A DNA stretch of 30,419 nucleotides from Silene noctiflora (taxonomy: Eukaryota > Streptophyta > Magnoliopsida > Caryophyllales > Caryophyllaceae), in the NCBI GenBank assembly GCA_009801015.1, contig VHZZ01004758.1, positions 33,753-64,171 on the forward strand, read 5' to 3'. The position numbers and the translations under genes are program-made. Numbering within the stretch: position 1 is the first letter of the stretch; each line of letters starts with the position of its first letter. A model generated the notes under the pieces. The model was not told the DNA's origin and ran no database searches. It saw only the letters and a program-made list of their open reading frames with translations. Below are positions 1 through 10,606 of this stretch, one piece after another.

Positions 1-196
1 TATTATAATGAAACTCAAAAATAATACATATAAGCTCAACTAGATTTTAATTTTGACACCTAAAAAATTAAAATGTAACTCATAAATTTTAAAAGGTTGA
101 AAAGATTTTGCATATAAGCTCAATTAGATTTGTATAGTCTGGATGTACCATGGTCATGCATATACATACATCTGGATGTATAGTCTTATTTGTGAC

Positions 197-295
197 TCTA
201 TATAATAAAGGCTAAAACGTTCTTAAACATCACTTATTCATTTAAACTTTAGCCAATTATTTTAGAATCCGTGCAACGCACGGGCAACACACTAG
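197..295 (+). mobile_element. Short Helitron-like element or terminus
   Basis: The right end has the Helitron 3' structure: a hairpin CCGTGC-AAC-GCACGG (269-283), eight bases, then CTAG (292-295) followed by T. A plausible 5' end, TCTATATAATAAAGG, begins at 197 and would make a 99-bp non-autonomous element. The base before it is C, not the usual A, so the true 5' end may lie elsewhere, even outside the window. No Rep/helicase coding is present. Confidence 0.6.
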
Positions 296-429
296 TTTGA
301 TAATAAAGTAAACTTCCTAACTGATCGATTATTTCCCCTTCTGTTTTAACAAGGATAACTTTTGAGTTTTGAATGTAGGTGGTGAGATTTTGAAACTTTT
401 AAGTTTTAACCATCCTACTCAATATTAGA

Positions 430-750
430 CATGACAAATGGATCATTCGGGTCGGGTCACATCGAGTCGGGTCATTTTCGGCCAATAACTTATTGGGTCA
501 CTTTCGGGTCAAGTCATTTTTGGGTTGCGTCACTTCGGATCAGGTAATTTTGAGTCGCGTCAATCTGGATCGTTTAGGTCATTTTTCGGGTCATTATTTT
601 GACTGATTAAGTCATTTCGGGTGATTTTGGGGAAATCATGTCATTTCGGGTCACTTTGGGTCGGGTCACTTTCGGGTGATACATTTCGGGTCATTTTTGG
701 GTCCCGGCTCAGCCTTATCGAGTCGGGTCATTCGGCTCGGATCAGCTTTG
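430..750 (+). repeat. GGGTCA/TCGGGTCA-rich degenerate tandem repeat
   Basis: Short units such as TCGGGTCA, GGGTCATTTTCGG and GGGTCACTTTCGG recur many times with variable spacing. No coding frame fits the pattern. Open frames through it are by-products of the repeat. Looser relatives of the same motif appear at about 5920-6090, 17930-18660 and, inverted, 28620-28830. Confidence 0.75.
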
Positions 751-839
751 TCAGGTCTAGTATTAACCCTAATGAATGGGCTCTTCCTCCATGTAGGAGG
801 GAACATCCCAACAATGATGAATATAAAAGCTTACTTTCA

Positions 840-950
840 GAGAATAGCTTGCAAGCATCTCGAGCTCGACTATTGAAAACTTAATGAGTGAAGTCGAGCT
901 AGCATTGGCTCGAGGCTCGGCTCGAGATAGTCGCGAGCGGCTCGATTTTT
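840..950 (+). repeat. CTCGAG/GCTCGG-rich repeat
   Basis: Overlapping CTCGAG, GCTCGAC and GGCTCGG words cluster here (for example at 858-870 and 886-945), a second low-complexity repeat next to the GGGTCA block. The sequence from 951 to about 1310 is AT-rich with no gene I can recognise. Confidence 0.5.
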
Positions 951-1315
951 GTGATGAAATTTTATTTTGCTCTTATTTTATAAAAATATTTATTGTATAA
1001 ACATATCAAATGTTTTCTTTAATTTGCCCACTATTTTTATATATAATATCCGAATCGTGTCATTGAAACTATTGAAAAAAAAAAACGATAACTTATTATA
1101 TATAGGCCCGTGTTGAGCATGGTAATGACCTTAATTTTTTTTCAAGCTCAAACTCGAGTTTGTTTCACGGGCAAGCTTGGGATCGGATCGGATCGGCTCA
1201 TTATCACCGGGAAATATTACTTTCGACCCCCTATACGTACAATAACGAGAATTTGTTTGAATGATATGCTATACGAAAGTTGTACCAAATCATGTACATT
1301 CGTACGAGTTCCTTC

Positions 1316-1323
1316 TTTAAATA
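1316..1323 (+). promoter_or_regulatory. Possible TATA-like element of the dioxygenase gene
   Basis: TTTAAATA lies 80-87 bp before the dioxygenase ATG at 1403, in a pyrimidine-rich setting. It fits a TATA box with a short 5' UTR ending in the A-run at 1380-1392. It is a weak match to consensus, and AT-rich DNA gives such matches by chance. Confidence 0.3.
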
Positions 1324-1402
1324 CAGTAAGAAACCAATAGCTTTTGCATCACAACTTGAGAAAAACACAGTATTCCCAAAAAAAAAAAAAAAGCAGCAAA
1401 CA

Positions 1403-3402
1403 ATGGCTAACGTAGGCATCATATCTAAAGAAGATTTAGCAACAAAACTAGTCCAAGAAATATCACAAAGTAGTGATATCCCTGACAAATTCTTACTCAA
1501 AGATGGCTTTCCGGAAGCCATTGATGCCCATAACATATGGCAGAACAATCTGCTCATCGATTTTTCTCTTCTTTCGTCACCGTCCCTCCCAGCTGCCATT
1601 GCTGAGCTCGCTAAGCTACGATCAGCCCTCTGTGATTGGGGTTGCTTTTTGGTATTTTCGAATTAATATACCTATGTTTTTAACGCTTATTTATTGATAA
1701 GTGAACGTATGGGAATTATGCTAGGGATGATTAATTGGTATTTCGCGTTCATTTCAATCATTTATTTGTCGGTATTTGAAGACATTTCTTATGTTTAACG
1801 GGAGTATAAGTTGATTTTATAAAAACAAAAATGCTTTACTTACCCTTGTTAAAATTGGAGTAGAATGAATAACGAGTGGAACAGTCCAGTTTATTTGTCC
1901 ATTTAGACGGATTGATTTGTGATTTAAAATTGCATAAATAGGTCGTAAATCACGGGATAGACGGTCCATTTTTGGAAGAAATGATGGAAGCGGTAAAGGA
2001 GTTTTTCGGACTACCACTTGAAGAGAAGCACAAGTATGCAACATCAACATATGACTTCTTCCAAGGGTATGGAAATGATAGAGCTTATCATGAAATTCCT
2101 ACTGCAGCAGGTTGGAATGATAGGCTTTATCTTAGAATTCACCCTCTTCAAAAACGGGATTTCCGATTCTGGCCTCAAAACCCTAATAAACTAAGGTAAA
2201 CACCCTACTTCCATTCTTCGTTCATCTTATCATTTTCATATTTAGTAATCAATCATTCACCATTCAAGGTGGCAATACTATTTCTCATCCCAGAGCAAAA
2301 TCAAGGGACTAACCTTAATACTTTCAAACTTCTATAGTTTAGAATATACTTTATTAGTCTCAATTAATTTTTATTATTTTATTCTTTGTGCGATACATGC
2401 ATCAAAAATAATCAAATGAATGATTAGGATATAATAGTCGGATTAAAGGAACAATAATACCAAATACCATATGTTTGGTTCACCTAACAAAAGACCAATG
2501 ACAATTATTCGAGGACACATTATTTGATATAGTTAATGTCTCTTTCATAATATTAGTGACGCATTCAGCTTTCTATGTGTGATAGACTGATAGTGGCACC
2601 AAAAACGTCATATATCCATTAGCACTTAGATCAACTAGTAAAGGGTTGTTCTAACTTCAATCAAAGATTTTAGATTCATTAATTGGTAAAGCTCATAAGG
2701 GAGAGCTTACAGCCCCTGTGGTCCTACTCAACTCGAATCTGAATTAAATCGGATGGTATACACAAAAAACGTCATATGTGACTTGTTTAAAGACAAATAG
2801 ACAATGACTAAAGTGTGTAAAACTGTGGTGATAGAGGAATGGTGGAGGAGTTTACAAAGCATGTAACAAGGATGAATGAAGTTATATACAAGGCAATGGC
2901 GAAATGCATGAACTTAGAAGAAAATTGCTTCTTAAAAAGCCAAGGTAATGAAGAAGAAATAACCGCGAGGTTTAGCTTCTACCCGCGCTGCCCTTTCCCT
3001 GACAAAGTTCAAGGCTTCCCACGACATGCGGATGGAACAACAATATCCATAAACTTAGCAGATACTCAAGGCCTTGAGGTTCTTAATAATGACCAGTGGT
3101 ACAAGGTTCCTGTTATTCCTGGTGCCCTGTTTGTAAACATTGGTCATCTCGGTGAGGTGATGTCTAATGGCGTGTTCAAGAGTGCGGTGCATCGGGTAAT
3201 CACAAATTCGGAAAAGGAGAGGACATCAGTGGTGGCATTCTGCCATCCGGAAAAGGTTGAAGAAATTGGACCTGTAAGTGAATTTGTTAGAGCTCATGCA
3301 CCCCAAAAGTTCAGGAGTTTCAACTTCATTACTGAATATAAGGCCAATTTCTTGAACGATTACGTGCTTGGCCGAAGCCCAGTTGAAGCTTTCAAATTCT
3401 AA
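1403..3402 (+). CDS. 2-oxoglutarate/Fe(II)-dependent dioxygenase, SRG1-like (3 exons)
   Basis: Exons are 1403-1651, 1942-2195 and 2835-3402. They join in frame through GT-AG introns to give 356 aa, a normal length for this family. The N-terminal DIOX_N part ends in WGCFL and continues as VVNHGID across the first junction. The C-terminal double-stranded beta-helix core carries the whole iron and cosubstrate site: His232-x-Asp234 in RHADGT, His287 in AVHRV, and the 2OG-binding Arg297-x-Ser299 in RTS. The FSFYPRCP stretch matches the conserved YYPxC region. The start ATG sits in a good plant context (aacaATGGCT). Family knowledge: soluble cytosolic enzymes that hydroxylate, demethylate or desaturate small molecules using O2 and 2-oxoglutarate. 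The closest named relatives are SRG1 and codeine O-demethylase-like proteins. The substrate cannot be told from sequence. No damage is seen, so the gene looks functional. Confidence 0.93.
2670..2745 (+). repeat. Possible degenerate SINE fragment in dioxygenase intron 2
   Basis: TTGGTAAAGCTCA followed about 45 bp later by ACTCGAATC resembles the A and B boxes of a tRNA-derived SINE promoter, with the intervening GAGAGCTTACAGCCCC typical of some plant SINEs. No tail or target duplication is visible. It is a resemblance, not a proven element. Confidence 0.35.
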
Positions 3403-3960
3403 TAAACACTCAATCCATGGAGATTACACAAATTTGAAATCTTATTTAAGTGTGTTTTTGAATATTATCGAGCATGGTATTACCAAATGAAACTACTCTT
3501 TTCAATCAATAATCATTATGTAATGTACTTCTTTCCCTTTTTCTTTATTTTATTCGGCTTATCTTCTTCAATTGTATGTGGGATTTGTGTTTTATCTAAT
3601 CCAAATTTACTTCCTTAATCATTATGTATAAAAGAAAAAGGGGAGAAATTCCGTAAATAGGTGGGAGTATATGTTTTCGACTTAATTCCGATTCAAGTGT
3701 TTATGTATGTACTCCGTATGTTCATTTTTTCATCGAGTTTTGATTTCTTAATTGACATGAAAATTAGGGGATAAAATTATTTTTTTCCAACATATCCGAG
3801 CTATGTATTGTTAAACAAAATGGAAATTAGCCGACGCAAATTAATTTTCAGAATACCAAAATTGGATTTTGATCTAACCTATGAATGTGGTTGTATTTGT
3901 GCCTTAAATTTGTTAGTTTGTTGTTTTGAACGACCATGATGGGGCCTTGCTAAACGGATA
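3403..3960. other. 3' flank of dioxygenase gene, no gene seen
   Basis: An AATAAA-like word overlaps the stop region at 3401-3407 and the sequence to about 3540 is likely 3' UTR. Beyond that it is AT-rich with no frame, repeat or RNA gene that I can support. Confidence 0.4.
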
Positions 3961-4235
3961 TCTAATATCTGTGTGGGTTAGGGTTTTGGTTTTAGGCTTC
4001 AAAGGTTATTTTGTATTGGTCTTTGAGAATACTATATGAACTCTCTAAGGCACACTCTAGCACTTATGCATATCATAGCAATCCAAATCAGAATCTGAAA
4101 TCTGTAAACTCTTTTATATCAATAAAACTCTCTTGACGTAGCTAACACATTGTTAGTGAACCACGTGAATCTGTGTGTTGTTTTTTTTTTTTTTTTTACA
4201 TTTCTCTTTATCTTTTATCGCTTCTGTTATTACAA
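3960..4235 (+). mobile_element. Copia-like LTR remnant
   Basis: The stretch around 4125-4180 (GACGTAGCTAACACATTG, then GTGAACCACGTGAATCTGTG) and the ending CTTCTGTTATTACA look like the R/U5 part of plant Copia LTRs, preceded by a CAATAAAACTCTCTTGACG segment. A run of 18 T (4180-4197) interrupts it. No primer-binding site follows and no paired LTR was seen, so it is a truncated or solo LTR. The left end is not defined. Confidence 0.4.
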
Positions 4236-4381
4236 ATGCCCAACGAGACCTAATAAATTAAAAGTGAATATGCTTGAAAACGTAATTAGCAAGACTTAAT
4301 ATGGGTCCAACTCTATCTTTGATGGACTATAGCGAATTTAATCCCAGATGACTTTCCAAGATTTTCCTATTATTATAGAAA

Positions 4382-5515
4382 CTTCAAATGTATTTTTTTT
4401 TTCGACATTAGTAAATTGATATATATTAGAAAAGTCAATACAAACGTACAAACAAATAGTGTTAACATTAGCCTGTCGCAAGGCTAGCAGACCAATGGGG
4501 ATACAAGCGAAGGAGAAGGTGAATTTCACGTAAAGAATTTCGCGCGACTATTAGGACTGGCATATGAGCAGCCAGAACGGAAGATAGTTTTCAAGATGTT
4601 ATGAAGAAGATAATCCATTGATCTGTTGTAGCGTGTGCTTGTTGCATAATTCTCAGCAAGGCAGTAGAGTAGGCCAAAAGGGTGGAAGAGGCTCGTACAA
4701 AGAAGTTGACAGTGAGGCCAGTGAGAGAGTCGGAAGAAGAGACTCTGAAGCAACCTGGTGATGAAGCCATGCAAACATGTATATGATAAAAGATGTCAAC
4801 CAAGGGAGATGGATTAACATTACCGATTGTCCAGGATTTAGTAGTAGTAGAAGGCTGCGACTTTTATAATCAGTATGTAAGTAATTGTAGGTGTGCGACA
4901 ACCATGAAATCAGATAGGCGAAGCCGCGAAGGATATTATCTGGTTCCACTGTGCTAGCGTTAAAAATAACCGAGTTGCTTACCAGCCAAATTGATCTCAA
5001 AATACAGTAGAAAGAAAGGAGAAGGTTAAGATCAGACCTTGAGAGATGGTAAAGATAGGTTATGTGATCGGCAATCCACCTAGGGAAAGGGACATATGGA
5101 TTAGCTATTGAGTTGATACCAAGTGTGGAGGATCGCCAGACATGTTGAATGATGTCGCAAGTGCGGAATAAGTGATCTACCGATTCAGGGCAGGACTTAC
5201 AAAAGATGCAGGAAGTAATAACTTGAAGACCATGATGGAAGAGATTCGTCATAGTTGGAAGAATATTATGAATAAGGCGCCGGATAAAAACAGAAAAATT
5301 GCTGGAGTATTGGAACTTCCAAAGCAACTTCCAGGGGAAGTCAGCTACATATGGAGGAGAAGAGGGAATTTGTGATTGGGATAGGAGGTAGGAGGTAGGT
5401 GTAACCTGATTTGACGGTATAGTTTTCGTCATGAGTGAATTTCTAGTATAGGTAATCATCGGAGTTCAACAATGGAGGTTCCATGGCTAGGATAGTCTTA
5501 GCTTCAAATGTATTT
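4382..5515 (-). mobile_element. 5'-truncated LINE with 14-bp target-site duplication
   Basis: The 14-bp sequence CTTCAAATGTATTT occurs at 4382-4395 and again at 5502-5515. Between them lies a minus-strand LINE 3' part ending in a poly(A) tail (T run to 4402 on the plus strand). The flanking duplication, tail and 5' truncation are exactly what target-primed reverse transcription leaves. The coding relic is described separately. Confidence 0.85.
4526..5459 (-). pseudogene. LINE ORF2 C-terminal relic (zf-RVT region)
   Basis: The main open stretch (5459-4653) contains WKLLWKFQYSSNFSVFIRR, then LPTMTNLFHHG, and the zinc-binding pattern C-x2-C-x8-H-x4-C in CIFCKSCPESVDHLFRTC. This is the zf-RVT domain that follows reverse transcriptase in plant L1-type LINEs. 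After it the reading moves to another frame (4774-4526) towards the 3' end, suggesting a frameshift. Reverse transcriptase and endonuclease domains are absent because of 5' truncation, so it cannot move by itself. Confidence 0.75.
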
Positions 5516-6254
5516 AAAATGGCTATCTAGCTATTTTGTAAATTTGTAGACGATTTTAAATTTAAAATTCATAAACGAAAAAAAAAGTTGAAATCAAGTT
5601 GCAAGACAAATCAAACATTGACACATGTATCATGTGTACATCATATAGTTAATGGAATTCAATATGTAATTGACCGCCACGACCGCCTCCACCATCAGAT
5701 AAACTTATAACCATCACAACTTTATTTGTCCTACTCCAATTTGATTCAAAATGAGATAATGACTACCTTATGACTCAAAACGATGGATAATCTAATGAGC
5801 TTAATATTGATCCGAATAAGATCAAATCGATATCTCTCTTTATGTACGGAAATGTAGCTTCAATGTTAAATTGTTAGAACTTGAAAATATAAATCTTTGC
5901 TAATAACTTGACCCAGCCACGCTTGTTACTAGGCTTGTTACTTGATGATGACCCGAACGGCGATAAGCCGACACGTATTTAAGACAATCTAAACTCAGAT
6001 ATTGACTCGTGAAACCCAAACCAAATACAAACTATCCAATTAAGACCCATAACCAACCGGAATAACCCGGTTATAACCTCATTTTGAGCATGGCTCAAGA
6101 GATACCTTAAATGTCCAATCTTTGGACCTAATAAGTTGGGAACCTACCTGGGCTTTGGACAAAGTTGATAATTGAGGGAATTCGACAACATCATCCAGTT
6201 TAAACCCTTGTCTATGTACTTCCTAAACCCCTGCACAAAATTCTGAAGAACACC
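5516..6254. other. Intergenic, 5' flank of plastid membrane protein gene
   Basis: No gene seen. Weak GACCC/CCGAA-type repeats lie at about 5920-6090, related in style to the block at 430-750. The last 100-150 bp before 6255 should hold the promoter and 5' UTR of the next gene. No clear TATA box was picked out. Confidence 0.4.
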
Positions 6255-9200
6255 ATGGGATTACAATCTCTTTGCTGCTCCTTTTCCTCTCCTAAGATTT
6301 CCCATTTCTCCTTGAATAATCTTGTATGTCTTTCATTTATTACCATCTTCACTTTTGTTTTAAAATTTCTTTTTTTTCATGTGGGTTCAGGTTAAAAGTT
6401 CAAAACTTTGTCTAATTTATGTTTATGTATGTGTATGAAAGGTCTCAACTGGTACAATTACTGGAGGAAACAAGAGAATTCAGCTTACCAAGGTGCAAAA
6501 ATGTATGATTTCTTCCCTTTTGTTTCTTAATATTGCTTGCTTGGTTAAGGCGTTAAGCTTTAGTACCCTCTCCGTCTCCGTCATTTGTTTACGTTTTTAT
6601 TCTTTGTTATGGGTATTTTAATCAAATGTAAACAAAGGACTGAGACATAGGGTAGTAATCATTTCGTAATTCAGCTTACCAATTGAGCATTAGAGCCTAG
6701 AGGGTATGAAATGTAATTTTTGAGTTGCAGTGTTGTTATCTAGTTTGTTTATGTTTGTGGGTTCTAACTTAAGCTTTATTCAGCATATCCTATCTCGGGT
6801 TTAAGATGGTCGGCTAGGGAGTCTCAGTTGCGAAAGGTGAAGGGGATGCCTATTGTTTGTGCTTCGCAATCTGATTCTAAGCCAAATGTGGAAGCACAAC
6901 ATTCTGATTTTGATGGGAAATTGCGAGATTCTTCTAACAGTTCGTCTAGTGTGCCTCAGACGAGATTTGGTGGTGTTGAACCGTTTAGAGGTAAATCGGG
7001 TTCAATTTCATTTTATGGGGTGACTCACCAAGTGATAGAAGAAAGAAAGTCGACTTCTTCGCCGTATAATGATGGTGGTGGCTCATTGCTTTGGGTTTTG
7101 GCTCCGGCGGTGCTGATGCTGTCCTTTGCCCTTCCTCAACTTTATGTTGCCAATGTCGTTGCCAGTTTTTTCAATGAAGCCCTTCTTGCAGGTAGCTCTT
7201 CTGTTATATTAGTTTGTGTGTGTTTGTTGCTCAGTATGCCTGTGTCCATTCTTCTTCCTTTTGTTAGTATGTGAACTTTGAGTTTAACAGCTAGATTGGT
7301 ATATGGCGTAAAGACAAGTGGATCATTAAACTATAGGTGCTTTTTATATTGTGAAATAGAAGTCGGTCAATTTCATTCTCAGGTAATGTCAGTATGGTTC
7401 ATTAAGAAAAACCTTTGTATAGTTTCAGTCTCTGAGGAAATTCTGTGTACATTTGACCTCCTTAACATGTCATAGACTGCAGGCCTTAAGGTATAGTTGT
7501 AATTCTATGTAGATATAGTCATATAACTCATACTCCTATAATGATATAAGGGTGTTGTAGAACTCATGTTTATCCTTTCTTACTTCTATAAGTTACTTGA
7601 AATATACACAGCTTTTATTTTCTCTTAATAAAATATATCAGAGATTTGGTTTCGACAAATGAGTACATTGAAGTGTGAGAGGTTATATGCCACAGCTATC
7701 TAATATCTAACGATTTCTTTGTTAGACACTATATCTTGCATTTGCCATTTGTTTGAAGTTTAACAACTAAAGTAATCATTCTTATCTATCATCCTTCATC
7801 GAGTATGTTCACTTATGGTGTGGATCATGACAAATTTAACTGCCTTGCAGAGACTGCTGCTGCTCTTACTTCCGAAGCTGCACTCTATGTTGGTGTTGCA
7901 TTGTTCCTTCTTATTACCGATCGGGTTCAACGACCATATCTGCAATTTAGTTCAAAGCGATGGAGTCTCATAACTGGTCTAAAAGGGTTCTTAACAACTT
8001 CATTTTTCACTATGGGTCTCAAAGTCGTTACTCCGTTAGCATTTGCCAACGCTACACGGCCCTTCTTGGGCTACCAAGCACTGACCCTGATTACCCCCTT
8101 ACTAGTTGGTTATGTGGCTCAATTTGCACTCGAGACTTTTGCTGACAAGCAAGGGTCATCCTGTTGGCCGATTGTTCCAATTATCTTTGAGGTAGTTCAG
8201 CCATTCTTGCTAACTCTAAATTGTCTCTGACTACTGAGATACTATGTTTTTATACTCCACGTGTCCCACTAAATTGTTTACCTATTGCGTCTTTGGGTGT
8301 CTTGGTAATTGATTAACTTCTGTCTTAGGTAAGTATTCTGTTTTTGAATTAAAATTTGGTTTCTGAACGTTGAGCACACCCTCAGGCCTCACCTAATAAA
8401 TTCGTTTCCCATCATCTCTCGTTCCAGCCATCACCCACACCGAACCTTGACAACTTCCCTGAGACAGACCAGACCACTGCTGACCCACCTTTAACCTTCC
8501 AACCGCCCTAGACCCCGCTCTTAACTAACCGACTACCCTAGATCTTTGCATTTCCTAACCTCATACACCCAACCATCAAAGATCACCTGAAGTATCCCTG
8601 ACAACCCCAAGCCACACACTAACTACATCGCGATACCTCAACCCTTTCTATCCATCATGAATTCATGACCACCAAAAACATTATCGAACAATATGTGGAT
8701 TTAAGACATACAAAGACATGGTAACAGAGAGAAAGCTGTGGAGGAGATGAGAAAGAAACATGATAATGGGAATGGATGTGATTGTTCTTGTGGCTGTGCA
8801 TTGATGATGAATACAAAAGAAAAAGAGAGCAACTTGAGGGAGTGGTCTATAAAAAGAGAATTGGTGGTACGACAATATTCAAAGAAGGGCAATTTTGTAT
8901 AATTATATAACTTTGGTCTCTGTGCAAATGGTTGAGTTAAACAAATAATCTGAACGGAGAAAGCATGTTTTTGTTTTTGAGGTGATGAATTTGACTTAGT
9001 TTTAGCTTAAATTACTTCGAAAAAATGATTAAGAAATATGATGGGATTCCTATTGAAACACGCTTTTATACAACACTTGTCTAACTATTTACTTGTACAA
9101 TATTCAAAGATATTGAACACTGAATAGAATGTCTCAGAATAGGAAAACAACATATATCGGTGAATGCTTTTCTTAGTCCTTGGCGGTTTTCATTGCTTTG

Positions 9201-9423
9201 ACAGATCTACCGGCTGTATCAACTGGCAAGAGGAGTAAACTTTATTGATAAACTGATGTTTGTGATGGGAAAAATGGAGGCTACTCCTCAAGTAATCGAG
9301 AGAAGCCGTGCTTTACTAGCAATGACAGTAATGTTTGAAGTAGTTGCGGTTGTTTGCCTCTGGTCATTGTTGACATTTCTTTTACGGCTATTTCCATCTA
9401 GAGCAGTTGCAGAGAATTATTGA
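6255..9423 (+). CDS. Plastid-targeted multi-pass membrane protein, function unknown (5 exons)
   Basis: Exons are 6255-6323, 6442-6502, 6784-7191, 7851-8191 and 9205-9423. Phases agree at every GT-AG junction (0, 1, 1, 0), giving 365 aa. The N-terminus is rich in Ser, Cys, Lys and Arg with few acidic residues. It ends near the motif IVCAS, which looks like a chloroplast transit peptide of about 70 residues. A polar Ser-rich linker follows, then hydrophobic segments beginning SLLWVLAPAVLML, ALYVGVALFLLI, FFTMGLKVVTPLAFA, YQALTLITPLLVGYVA and MTVMFEVVAVVCLW. That suggests about five or six membrane spans, with a soluble stretch in exon 5 before the last one. The protein ends AVAENY. I do not recognise a characterised family or catalytic motif. 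The gene is convergent with the ARIADNE gene. Intron 2 carries a Stowaway-like MITE. Without exon 5 the last span would be lost. Confidence 0.8.
6564..6657. mobile_element. Stowaway-type MITE in intron 2 of the membrane-protein gene
   Basis: The left arm TACCCTCTCCGTCTCCGTC then ATTTGTTTAC is matched, inverted, by the right arm GTAAACAAAGGACTGAGACA then TAGGGTAGTA. The ends are flanked by TA, the Stowaway/Tc1-mariner target. It is about 94 bp, AT-rich inside and non-coding. Mismatches between the arms indicate age. Confidence 0.7.
8380..8700 (+). other. C-rich, strand-asymmetric block in intron 4
   Basis: The plus strand is unusually rich in C and poor in G (CCCACACCGAACC, CAACCGCCCTAGACCCCGC and the like), unlike the AT-rich intron around it. 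No frame, terminal repeat or duplication was found. It may be an old insertion. Confidence 0.4.
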
Positions 9424-10112
9424 TCCTTTTAAACTGTACATTCTGCAACTGTTTGACTGGCTGGACACTGTAGAGCAGAATGCAGGTAGAGCTCTTTTGG
9501 TCAACTCAGTTGATGTACATCTGCCTAGGGTAGTTATAATATTGTAATTTCTTTAATCACGAACGAATTCATAGAACCTTAGAACAGTTTTATATCCCCA
9601 GTAGGCAGTAACTATGATGACGGATTTTTAAATCTGAAATTCTGAAGTAACATATTTTGTGCCGTTAATCAATCAGTTGGTGAAAATATCATTTTAAGAA
9701 CTTTAATAGGACCGCATAGACCGTATCAATGTCACTATTAATTCATCTCCTTTTTCCCGATACGTAGTACATGCTTTTTTGAAGACTCGTTTCGGTGGTT
9801 CTCTTCTTCCTCTCCATCCAAACCGTTTGAAATCTCCCTGTAAGTTTAGCTTTAGTTATTTGTTAAGGAACATGGCTTCGGAGGAGTTATGAGGAAAGGT
9901 GGGTTGACATGTGTCAATGGTGGTTGGGTATAGGGGGTAATAGGTGCGACTGTGTGAGGGTTTTTTTTGGGCAAAGGTATAACCAACATTTCACGAGCTA
10001 AGCATAAGCAAAAAAATTATCCAAAATATAAAGATTACAATCTAAATACAAATATGTTCTACGTAAACAAATGATACCAGAACTCGAGTAATAAAAACTG
10101 TTTGATTTCTAG
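9424..10112. other. 3' region between convergent genes, no gene seen
   Basis: 9424 to about 9600 is likely 3' UTR of the membrane-protein gene. The rest is AT-rich with no gene, RNA or repeat that I can support. Confidence 0.4.
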
Positions 10113-10213
10113 TACTCCTGGCTCTGAACAAGGTTTATCCTTCTCTTTTTAGGCCGTCTCTAAATAAGGTTCACTCATCAATTTATGAACCATAATAAAA
10201 GACAGAGGGAGTA
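10113..10213. mobile_element. Stowaway-like MITE between convergent genes
   Basis: The left end TACTCCTGGCTCTGAACAAG and the right end AAAGACAGAGGGAGTA are imperfect inverted repeats bounded by TA, in the style of TACTCCCTC Stowaway ends. It is about 100 bp. The arms match only partly, so family placement is tentative. Confidence 0.45.
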
Positions 10214-10606
10214 TGCTTGTCTGGCTATTTGGTTTCATAAATTAAAAGACTCTCTATCCAACCTAATATCAATCCTAGTAAGGGTAGAACTCAGGTCGCA
10301 GCCTGCCGTTAAATTTTACCCCTTTCCCTTGTACAGAAGTCCAGGGCATTCTTTAGCAGCAACAAATTTAAGCAATGGAGAGAATTTTTTTTTTTTTTTA
10401 TTGAGAAACTCAGAAAAGAAAATCAACATGCTTGTATTAATTAGATCCTTCTTTTTATATATATTTCTTGCATAAGCGACTTGAAGGGCTTGTAAATACA
10501 TATTGGACATCAATGGGGATCCAAAAAAGGGGTTAACATTGTAGTTTTTAAATAGATAGTTGGCTCACTGGCTCTTACAGTGACAAAATATAAAAGCCGA
10601 AACATA
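10214..10606 (-). other. Probable 3' UTR and 3' flank of the ARIADNE gene
   Basis: The ARIADNE stop codon is at 10607-10609, so its 3' UTR extends leftwards into this stretch. It holds poly-T at 10386-10399 and no coding sequence that I can support. Confidence 0.4.

Noticed and set aside
1231-1599. 122-codon minus-strand open frame
   Set aside because: It is antisense to dioxygenase exon 1 and the poly-A leader. It has no domain and is a shadow of the real gene.
3904-4235. Complete solo LTR with TG...CA ends and 5-bp duplication
   Set aside because: I tried several TG starts, but none gave a matching 5-bp repeat on both sides, so only a remnant is claimed.
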